From Pelargonium nanum (taxonomy: Eukaryota > Streptophyta > Magnoliopsida > Geraniales > Geraniaceae), in assembly GCA_036897485.1 (NCBI GenBank), contig JAYMTF010001477.1, forward strand, positions 1-23,220: a stretch of DNA of 23,220 bases, in the 5' to 3' direction. The notes under the pieces were generated by a model. The model was not told where the DNA came from, ran no database searches, and worked only from the letters and a program-made list of their open reading frames with translations. Both the position numbers and the translations under genes were made by a program. Position 1 is the stretch's first letter; the number at the start of each line of letters is the position of its first letter. Below are positions 1 through 10,100 of the stretch, piece after piece.

Positions 1-175
1 GTCCAAACGTTTCCGAAAATCGAGCCCTTTCAGGACATTCCGTCAAATTTGTTAACAGAACCATTAAAATTACAATAAAATAATATTTTAAACTTGCACG
101 TTTAATAGTTGATGGACTAAAATGACATGAACTGGATAGTTCAGGGACATTTTGGACCTTTTTGTAAAAGAAAAT
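1..175. repeat. possible truncated mobile-element remnant at left edge
   Basis: The phrases 'ggacattccgtcaaattt', 'gatggactaaaatgacatga' and 'agggacattttggacc' resemble wording I associate with dispersed non-autonomous plant transposons. No terminal repeat or target duplication can be shown because the window cuts the left side. It could also be plain upstream DNA. Confidence 0.22.
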
Positions 176-440
176 ATGATCTGACGTGTGCACCAAAGTG
201 CCAAAACTTGTGTCACGTGCCCGTCGCTAGCCTACCAGCAGTAACACAGCCCATGCGTGCACCATACTCCCATGCACTCGCACATACCCTCTCCAATCCC
301 TCTCTTCCCAGCTAATTCACCATGACGTCTGCACCCACACACATGACAAATCCCCTGCCTCTTCTCCTTTCCTCTTTCCTTGCTCCTCCAAAATGAAAAT
401 ATAAAAATAAACTCATTCCTTTTTCATTATATTTATTACT
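176..440 (+). promoter_or_regulatory. UPF1 proximal promoter
   Basis: A perfect G-box CACGTG lies at 214-219, with a second ACGT core (TGACGT) at 182-187. AGCCCA at 248-253 is the complement of the site II core TGGGCT. A TATA-like TATAAAAATA occupies 400-409, which would place transcription start near 430-440 (inference). A pyrimidine-rich stretch covers about 357-388. Site II and telo-box motifs together are known from plant genes for translation and RNA handling, which suits a constitutive NMD factor. Confidence 0.5.
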
Positions 441-442
441 CC

Positions 443-461
443 AAACCCTAACCCTAACCCC
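443..461 (+). promoter_or_regulatory. telo-box tract 1 (AAACCCTAACCCTAACCCC)
   Basis: This is two and a half units of the plant telomere repeat in the AAACCCTAA orientation, just downstream of the predicted start site. Short telo-boxes near the start are a known plant cis element bound by TRB-type Myb proteins and enriched in ribosomal-protein and translation-factor genes. The role here is inferred. Confidence 0.65.
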
Positions 462-490
462 TCTCTCCCCCAAAACCCAAATCGAAACGC

Positions 491-517
491 ATGATGTCTC
501 TGCTCCAAAAACCCTAA
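491..517 (+). CDS. short upstream ORF in UPF1 leader
   Basis: ATG ATG TCT CTG CTC CAA AAA CCC TAA encodes the 8-residue peptide MMSLLQKP, ending 85 bases before the main ATG. The stop codon is formed by telo-box sequence. It counts as a uORF only if transcription starts upstream of 491, as the TATA-like box at 400 suggests. It is far too short for a functional protein; any effect would be on reinitiation or NMD sensitivity. Confidence 0.4.
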   Translation: MMSLLQKP

Positions 518-527
518 CCCTAACCCC
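509..527 (+). promoter_or_regulatory. telo-box tract 2
   Basis: A second AAACCCTAACCCTAACCCC tract has the same core as the first and lies 66 bases after it. It overlaps the end of the short upstream ORF at 491-517. Confidence 0.65.
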
Positions 528-602
528 CAATTCGGGCATTGCGAAACATCACAGTGCTCTCCTTTTCGCACATCTGCGTTTGTTCGGTTACCAGTCGCTG
601 CC

Positions 603-1142
603 ATGGATTCCCAGCCGAACAATCTCTTCGACACCGCCTCTCAGCCCGACACCGGTGGCGACGCCTACACCTTTCTTGAATTCAACACGCAAGGCGACAC
701 CGAATTCGACTACCCCGAATTCCGCGACCCGATCAGGTCCCCCGTGGCCTGGCCCACCCCGTCCGATTCACTCTCCGACCCCAATGATCGTGCCGACCGT
801 GGTGGTGGCTCCGCATCTGATCACCAGTCCGATACATCGCCTGTCTCGGCCGCTCCCGGCGGTGCAACGAAATCGCGTGGCGGTGTTTCGGGAAACAGTA
901 GTGCGGTGAGTAACAATCAGGTTGTGGATTCGCTGGCCGCTGGTATGAGCGGGCTGAACTTTGAGGATACTGGTGATGATGACAATTACGAGTATGGAAA
1001 GGGTGATTTTACGGAACACGCTTGTAGGTACTGCGGCGTGTCCAACCCGGCGTGCGTGGTTAGGTGCAATGTGCCGTCCTGTCGCAAGTGGTTTTGCAAC
1101 TCGCGCGGTAACACGTCTGGCTCGCATATCGTGAATCACCTG
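603..1142 (+). CDS. UPF1: UPF1 coding exon 1
   Basis: Residues 1-180, ending phase 0 at CTG|GTGAGT. The ATG lies in CCATGG. It encodes an acidic, Ser/Gly-rich N-terminus with MDSQ, ASQP and NTQG sites, then the first Cys/His pairs (HACRYC, RCNVPSC, KWFC, HIVNH). It looks more GC-rich than the downstream exons. Confidence 0.93.
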
Positions 1143-4100
1143 GTGAGTAATCTTTCCCTGGTAGCTCGAGTATTTGGAGAACCGGAGGACAAACTCTTAG
1201 CTACATTAAGTATATGAAATGGCTTGAAGATAGAAATTGAGAGGGTTATTGGAAGGAAGAGCGAATTCCATGTCCAAATGAATGCATTTTTTGATAGAGA
1301 AATCCTAACTCACCCCAAAAAGCCCCTTTTCTTGGAAAAATAAGTTTACAGTATTCTTTTATTTAATGAATAATGTTGATAGCTAAAGAACTTGGAAGGG
1401 TTCCATTGATCATTTGAAAGGTGCAGTTTCTTGATCTAAATAGGTAGATTTTGAAAGCAAGTGTTATAAATGCGAAGCCAATTTGTGCACGACTCTAATC
1501 TAGGTTCTAGACATCTAGTTATGGTATTGAGTGGTTTGTCTTTGTGACAGAGCTATTTAGAAAGCTCCTTGTTAGGGCATATCATTGATCTATGCTTGAG
1601 TGCATTAGCATGGATATGAAATTGGCTGCACTCGAAATTAGTCTTTGTTGCTGGTGTTATTGCTAATGTGTTGTTTGTAAATTCTTAACTCTTTTGCAGA
1701 AAGCTCATTTTTATTTGGCTGACTGTTATAATGTTGTGAGAAAGTTGTCATTACCTGCTTTTAATTTTGAATTTTAATGGAAAAATGAATCTTGCCAACA
1801 TGCTCTCCAAGTGATCATTTCTTGAATATACCACCAAAACCTTATCTTGACATTAATTCTGATTTACTGGTACCTACTAATATTGAGGGTGGCTATCATA
1901 TTACACCTCTTCAAGGATGTAATGTAGTTTGAAGGCACTAGGGGTTACATTGAAAACTTCTTAGTTCATGGTTGAAACCTGATTAGCACATACTATTTAA
2001 CTTCTTTTTAAATACTTCTTTGTCAAATCCTTACAGTAGCCACACACCCGTGCTCTCTTTCATTTTATCCTCTTTGCAGTTTGTACCTTACATAAAGACC
2101 CTACCAGTGTAAAATACTTTTGCGTATATGTTACAATGTTGTTTTCACTCTGTTTGTGATTAAAACAAGTGAAGTTTTGTGGATAACATTATTTGTATGT
2201 CCTTATTGGAACACCGCTGATGTTATAACATTGTTTTTTTACAATGAAATTAAAACACCAAAAGTTTTATATATTATATTCTATTGTTTGTTTTATTTAT
2301 TTATTTTGTAATTGGGATGCTCGTTGACATCTTATTATTCTGTTTATTTATATTGTTTGATGCAAGTTACTGTATGTTTTGTTCTTTGCATGATTAATTT
2401 TTTCTCCCTTGTATATTTTAGTCTCATGTCTTGTAATCAGTTGAATTGTTCATTCCAGTTTTCTATTAGATGATAATAATTTGCTGCTGCTGGACACCAA
2501 CATTAGGTTTCCATATTGCAGTAGATTTAAGCATAATCAAATGCAATATATAATGGTTTTTGAACTAGTACATTCTTAATGGTTATCAATATATGTTCCT
2601 TTTGGTCCCTTTTATAGGTTAGAGCTAAACATAAAGAGGTTTGTCTTCACAAAGACAGTCCCTTGGGAGAAACCATCTTGGAATGCTATAATTGTGGGTG
2701 TCGGAATGTCTTTCTCCTCGGTTTTATCTCTGCCAAGACGGAAAGTGTCGTTGTTCTTCTTTGTAGAGAGCCTTGCCTGAGTGTTAACGCATTAAAAGAC
2801 ATGAATTGGGATCTTAGTCAGTGGTGTCCCCTGATTGATGATAGGTGTTTTCTGCAGTGGCTCGTTAAGGTTGGTTTTATTTTTTTTAGCCTGTCAGTTT
2901 TATTTTTATTTATATATGCGGTTATTTTAATGAAGCTCACTAATCTTGTGCACTTTACAGATTCCATCTGAACAGGAGCAGTTGAGGGCACGCCAAATAA
3001 GTGCCCAACAAATTAACAAGGTTGAAGAACTTTGGAAATCAAATCCTGATGCTTCCCTAGAAGATCTGGAGAAGCCTGGTGTGGATGATGAACCTCAGCC
3101 TGTTGGTTTGAAGTATGAGGATGCATATCAGGTTCTTGTTTTCATGATGGTTGCATTCATTATATAAGCCACTATAATGATGTGTTGCCTAATTGATGTG
3201 TTTAACATAGGAGAATTTTGTGCACTGCAGATGTATCTTATGTTCAGTTAGGGGTAGAATCAGGCTGAGTTGAGTTCGAATAGCAACATATCCTAGCTCG
3301 GCTTGTTGGCAGAGCCACAACTTGAGTCTTGCTTCAGCTTGTGCTGAATTAATAATATTCAACTTGATTATGGCTTGCAACTGAGTCCAATACATTTGAG
3401 CTGAACTTTTCTACGACACCAAAATAAATAGTCTGCCATTAATTTATACTGTATGAGAAGCATAAACCAAAATCCGGGTAACTCCGTGTTAGGTGTTACT
3501 ACACAAAGGGACCCTGTCTAAGAGCAATAAGCAGGCTTTAACATAGATGATACTAGTATTGTATTTTGCAACAAGAATCTAGTAAATGGTCCTTATACTT
3601 GATAGACGTCAAGGAGAAGACATCCCTGATAACTAAGAGAGCCCGTTCTAAATAAAAGAAATAAAGTTGAATTTAGGATACTTATGTTTTTTTTTTAAAT
3701 AATGCCCTATACTACATGCTAGTGATAACCATTGGCATCTTGTCAGGTTGGTGTGTAGAATAGCGGTGGAAAGTTTCTTACAAGGAAACCACTCCTTGTT
3801 TTCATTCATTTAAAGCATAACTGAACTTGGATTTTTGCAAGCCTAAGTGGCTAGATTCCTAACTTCAGTTTCATTAGGGTTGAGTTCTGTTTTGCTTCGC
3901 AAACAAAGATAGCTTGCATGAACTCCTTGCATAGATTGTTTACTATCCTCCCCCATCTGCGTTCTATCGAAGCTTATTGCGTTTGGCACGGATCCTCTAT
4001 ATTCAAACAAATTTATGATGGAATGTGACAAGATATAAACTATCTTTGTATTTTTTTAATTTGCTTAAAATGACAAACCAATTACTTATTACATTGTGGC

Positions 4101-7100
4101 AGCCTGACTGATTTCTATCCCTTGTTTGGTTCCATGTACTTACAAATTGTGTTTTCTAATTTTGTTGCAGTATCAAAATGTATTTGCACCACTTATCAAG
4201 CTTGAAGCTGACTATGATAAAGTATGTTAGCTTTTTTCTTTGTTGCACTGTACTTGTTTCTTTTTTAATCATTTCATTCCTTTCTGTTGTCACAGTGATC
4301 AAAGAAACATATTTGTTGACCAACATAATCTGCATATTCTCTGAAGTATTATCTTATTTTATAATTTGAATCTTCTTGTAGATGATGAAAGAATCTCAAA
4401 GCAAAGACAATGTCACCATTCGGTGGGACATTGGTCTTAACAAGAAGCGTATAGCATATTTTGTATTTCCAAAGGTGCAATACTGTCTCATTTTGCTACC
4501 TAAATGTTTTTATTTATTTTCAGCATTTCCATCTTCTTTTTGTATGCTGTTTAGTTGGCCTTTTTTGTCCTTTATTTCACTAAAGTTGCATGTTTATTGT
4601 TTTAGGAAGACAATGAGTTGCGGCTTGTACCTGGTGATGAGTTGCGCCTACGTTATTCAGGCGATGCTGCACATCCTGCATGGCAATCAGTTGGGCATGT
4701 GGTATGTTATTTTCTCTTGAAATCAGAATTTTAACATATTTTATTTGTATGGATCTATAGTTCATCAATTATTTTTGCTGTTTCAGATCAAGCTAACTGC
4801 TCAAGAGGAGGTTGCACTTGAGCTTCGTGCTAGTCAGGTAGTTTTGGATGATGGATTGTTTGTTAGTTATCTTTGCTGAGTCATTAGATCTTATTGTTGT
4901 TGATCTATGTAGGGAGTTCCTGTTGATGTGAACCATGGTTTCAGTGTTGATTTTGTTTGGAAGAGTACGAGCTTTGATAGGATGCAGGGGGCCATGAAAA
5001 CTTTTGCAGTGGATGAAACCAGTGTCAGTGGGTAGGTTTCTCTAGTAGTGTTCTATTTGTGATGTAAGCCTTGGCAGTAAGTACGATATATGCATTGTAA
5101 CTAGAAAGTCATCATAAATCATCCCAATTAAATGAGTGCGCTCAGCTGGGTTTCAAGCTTCCCAAGTTCTCTCCTTGTTTGTGATTTGTTAGAGCTAATG
5201 TGTTTTGCATGTACATTTAGTTCCGTTTTGGTCATCTACAATAATGTCTTTCCTGCAGGTATATTTATCACCACTTATTGGGCCATGAGGTTGAGGTTCA
5301 GATGGTTAGGAACGCCCTCCCTCGCCGTTTTGGTGCACCAGGTCTCCCAGAGCTCAATGCTTCTCAGGTACAGTTTTTGAGTGTACACTATTATTACACG
5401 AGTCTGCCTGAGCGTGAACATTTTTTTTATTATTATTATTTATAATTTAAGTCTATGTCTCAATGCTGTGTATTTCCATATTCAATATTTATTCCACAAT
5501 TTCTATGTTCAAGTTGCAATTGCTAAGTGAACGTGTTACTATCATATGTAGGTTTTTGCCGTGAAGAGTGTCCTTCAGAAGCCCATTAGTTTGATTCAAG
5601 GCCCGCCTGGCACAGGAAAAACTGTTACCTCAGCAGCAATTGTGTATCACATGGCCAAACAAGGGCAGGGGCAGGTAAATTTTATATTTGTTTCCTATTA
5701 ATTATTATTTTACATTTTTGCCCCCGGCTGATCACATCTCCTCTAACTAGGTTTTGGTGTGTGCCCCAAGTAATGTGGCTGTTGACCAACTAGCCGAAAA
5801 GATAAGTGCCACTGGGTTAAAGGTAAGGGCATTTGGTTGATTGGCATGTATTTATTGGCTGCATCCCCTTAGGCTTCATCGTCATTAATGCAATTAATCT
5901 ACTAGCATCTATGTTGTTTGCCATAAAATGATAGCTTTAGGTAACTGGTGAAGAAACACTTTGAGGTATGAATGGTTTGTGGTTGTTTGATTGGATAATA
6001 TGTAATAAATCACATTGCCCTACTTTGGGAAGAACTGCTAATTATATATGTCAAAGCATAATTTATGTTTGTTCTAAGACTACTATACAATTTCAGTTAC
6101 TGGATCTTGTGATGAAAATGCTTAGAAATTAATCTGTATTGATGATAAATTTGTTATAGACAATTAACCAATCAATTCGTTTAGATGAGCAAGGTACACA
6201 AGTAAGAATTCAACTGAATACACACACACACACATATGTTAATGGGGTTTAACTAAAATTCCCATTAGCATTTATTTTATGATCACGACAGGGTAGTTTT
6301 TCATTGTGTCATTACCTATTCATGGCAACAGATTTTTCTGCTTAATATGTTTTCTTATTTTTCTTACCTTAGGTTGTTAGGCTTTGTGCAAAATCAAGGG
6401 AAGCCGTTAGTTCTCCTGTTGAGCACTTGACCCTTCACTATCAGGTATGTTGTGTTGTAAGCCTTATATTATTGTTGTGAAGTTCCTTTCATTCATTGGC
6501 GGTTTGATTATGATGTATCTCAATTATGAATTTTTTACAGGTTCGACATCTTGACACATCCGAAAAGAGTGAACTTCACAAGTTACAACAATTGAAAGAT
6601 GAACAAGGTCCATACCTCCTCTTCCTCCTTTACTTTTGTTCTTGTAGGAACTAGGAAACAAAATATGTTGGGGTATTTTCATCTCAATGTTAAGGGGTTT
6701 TGCTATTGTAAAGCTAAGTTTGTTTGAGCTTTTTGACACCCTCATTTCAAATTACCGATGTTCCTACTTATATGAGTCATAATCTGGTTCAAGATTGCAG
6801 AATGCCAATACCCTTTTAGAACGGTGAGCCTTGACGCAATGGTAAGATTGTTGCCTTGTGATCTTAGTTGAGGTTATGAGTTCGAGTCATGAAGCCACCG
6901 TCCCTGCAAAAGCAGTGGCAAGACTGTGTACATAAACGATCTCCTCAAATCTCACAATGGTGGGACCGCAAGTTCTTGTTTTTTTTTTTCCCTTTTACTA
7001 TTAGGCTTGCCAAGCTGTATCATGAATTTGGTTAGTTGCTTATACTTTGTGACAATGAATGTGGTTGGTGCCTCATTCATTGGTCCTAATACAGTTGTCA

Positions 7101-10100
7101 AATGTCTCTTGCCTACCTACGGTAATTCATTGAAGTTGCCTTTAATAAAGATAACTAACTACTTATAGCAACTTTTTGGAACTTCAACTTTCTTGTCAAT
7201 CTGTAATGATGTTGGTTATATACCTAAATGTCTCACTACTTACGTGTGATGTGTTCATCACCTCTTAACATTATCTTTCCAGTATGTGTGATCGTTGAAC
7301 TAGTGCATTAGTGCTTAGTGTGATATATTATTAAGTTTTGGTATCTCCTTGAATGAGTTGCTCTTTGTATTACTATTACCCTTTAAGATGTCTGCTGTAT
7401 GTGGATAGAAGGTAGATGGTAATACTGTATACCCAAGCATAAGCAGGATACAGTTTTGTCCTTTGCTTCATGTTAACGAATTTATTCTTAATGTTAATTG
7501 TACAGGAGAATTATCCAGCAGCGATGAGAAAAAGTATAAAGCACTGAAGCGAGCAACAGAAAGGGAGATTTCTCAGAGTGCTGATGTCATTTGTTGTACA
7601 TGTGTTGGTGCCGGTGATCCTCGGTTGGCAAATTTTAGGTTTCGCCAGGTTGAAATGCATTCCATATGAACATGTATTCTCATTTTGTGCTCAAACTTAT
7701 GTGTTTAATGTATTTTTATCCTGTCAACAGGTTCTTATTGATGAGTCTACTCAGTCAAATGAGCCTGAATGCCTCATTCCATTGGTTCTTGGTGCAAAGC
7801 AGGTACTTGGATATTTTTTGTTGATGCATTGTAGGATTTTTTTACCATTTCATCATCTAACTTGGGATCTCTATCCTAGGTTATTCTTGTTGGTGATCAT
7901 TGCCAGCTTGGTCCTGTCATTATGTGCAAGAAAGCAGCTCGTGCTGGGTTAGCCCAATCTCTGTTTGAACGCCTTGTTCTTCTTGGTGTCAAACCAATAA
8001 GATTGCAGGTATGTGTTCATCTTTCTTTCTGTGGTTGACCGTTTATCAATTTAGATGCTTGTTTTTTTTTATGTGCTGTGTTTTAAATTTTGTGTAACTT
8101 GTAAATATATTTTTTTCCTCATCATCTTGGTTCTTTACAAATGTTCATCCCATTTATATCCTGTTTTTTCGTGTTTAAATATTCTAGGTACAATATCGCA
8201 TGCATCCATCTCTGTCTGAATTTCCATCTAACAGCTTCTATGAAGGCACACTACAAAATGGTGTAACTGTGAATGAAAGGCAATCACCTGGCATTGATTT
8301 CCCTTGGCCTGTGCCTAATCGTCCCATGTTCTTTTATGTCCAGGTATCATTCTGCTGAAAAATACTTTTGTTTCAACTTGTAACTATCACATTCAGCACC
8401 GAAATATATCCAAATGCTGAAAAATACTTCTTTTTGTATCATTTTTTCTTACCATATATCTATTAGTCAATTAATTATTTTATTTTATTTAATATAATAA
8501 AATATTATACAATCATTTTGCCCCCATTGGCTAAAAATTCTGGATCTGTCCCTGTGTCCAGCTGTAAATGTCTTTTGCCCTTCAATTACTTTTTTCTTAT
8601 TTTCTCGATGTCATGTTTTGAATTCACATGGTTGTTTTATAGATGGGACAAGAGGAGATAAGTGCCAGCGGAACATCTTATCTTAACAGAACTGAAGCTG
8701 CAAATGTTGAGAAAATTGTAACTACTTTCTTGAGGAGTGGTGTTGTGCCAAGTCAGGTAAATCTTTGCCTTTATCTTGTTAATTCATGTACAGTATCCTT
8801 TTGCGGTGATTCAGTGATTTAGTTTATTTCACACTCTACAGATTGGGGTGATAACACCCTATGAGGGACAGAGAGCATATATTGTGAATTACATGTCAAG
8901 GAATGGTGCTCTTAGACAGCAACTCTACAAAGAAATTGAGGTAATTCATGGAGTTAATTCAAATACTGATTCCATTAGTTCATTGATTGTAATCAATGCA
9001 AACTGTGTTCATTTCAGGTTGCAAGTGTGGACTCATTTCAAGGAAGGGAAAAAGATTACATCATTCTGTCATGTGTGAGGAGTAATGAACATCAGGTGGG
9101 CTGATAATTTGTGGCACACTATTTGTTTATTTCGTTTTGCGAAATCTTGATGGAGGTTGAGTTTTAGTGTCTCTGGCAGCCTTTTATAAGTTTTCCTTTC
9201 CAATAGTAGGTTCTTTGCAAGATTTTGTCAATGTGGCAAATATGTTCGAAACTATTACCGTTATTTTTTTTATGTGATTGGAATATACTCCATCTACTAA
9301 TGCAGCTAAAATAATCTGCATTTTACTGACCCTTTTCCCAACTTCCCTGACTAGTAATGTTACCCTCCAGTCTTGCTATAAGGTCAATTTTCACTCATGA
9401 TTTTTTTTTTTACAACTTCCCCTTTCTTCCTCCATGCAATTATTCTTTTGCTGCATTGTTAAACCATGGCACTGAAAACGTGTTAAAGATTTATATTCCC
9501 TCTACTGTTATATAAAGATAAATTGGGGTTTTCGTTATGTTTTAAAGGCATGACATTTCTATTTGAGTCCTTTGTCAGTGTGCTTGGTGTAACATGGGTG
9601 CTCGTGGGTTATTTATAAAGTTCAGTTGTTTTATATTTTACAATTCTGGGCTAATATTGTCCTGTTGCCATGTCTTTTCTATCAATACTTTCAATGTTAA
9701 ATTATCAGGTCTTGATGGCTCGATCTCTCTTTTTAGGGCATTGGGTTTCTCAATGATCCTCGCAGGCTAAATGTTGCTTTAACTCGTGCTCGATATGGGA
9801 TCGTCATTCTTGGAAACCCAAAAGTTCTAAGCAAACAGCCACTATGGAATGGTTTATTGACACACTACAAGGTAATACTTGTTTGTTTATTACTTTATTT
9901 AACTATATGTTAGTATAGTGTTGGTTCCGAATGGCACACCTATCTTTATGCACTTTGGCTGTACAACATTATTATTAACATAATTTTTATCAATTATGTG
10001 CAAGTCTTTGTGATCAACTTTTGTTATTCCTATTTGACAATTATTTAAATTGGGCAGGAAAATGAATGCTTGGTGGAAGGACCTCTGAATAATTTGAAGC

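Noticed and set aside
443..527. Interstitial telomere or chromosome end
   Set aside because: Only two tracts of fewer than three repeat units each, placed at a gene start: these are promoter telo-boxes.
580..1139. Open frames in other registers over UPF1 exon 1
   Set aside because: They are shadows of the GC-rich exon 1; the UPF1 frame carries the conserved Cys/His motifs.
1143..2617. A separate small gene in the large UPF1 intron 1 (63-codon ORF at 2120-2311)
   Set aside because: The translation is low-complexity Phe/Ile/Leu from AT-rich intron DNA, with no family resemblance.
6220..6234. Microsatellite (CA)n as a notable feature
   Set aside because: Only about seven units in an intron; ordinary.
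6832..6889. A functional tRNA gene
   Set aside because: A-box and B-box are present but there is no acceptor stem or cloverleaf, and the poly-T-tailed body and flanking repeats indicate a SINE.
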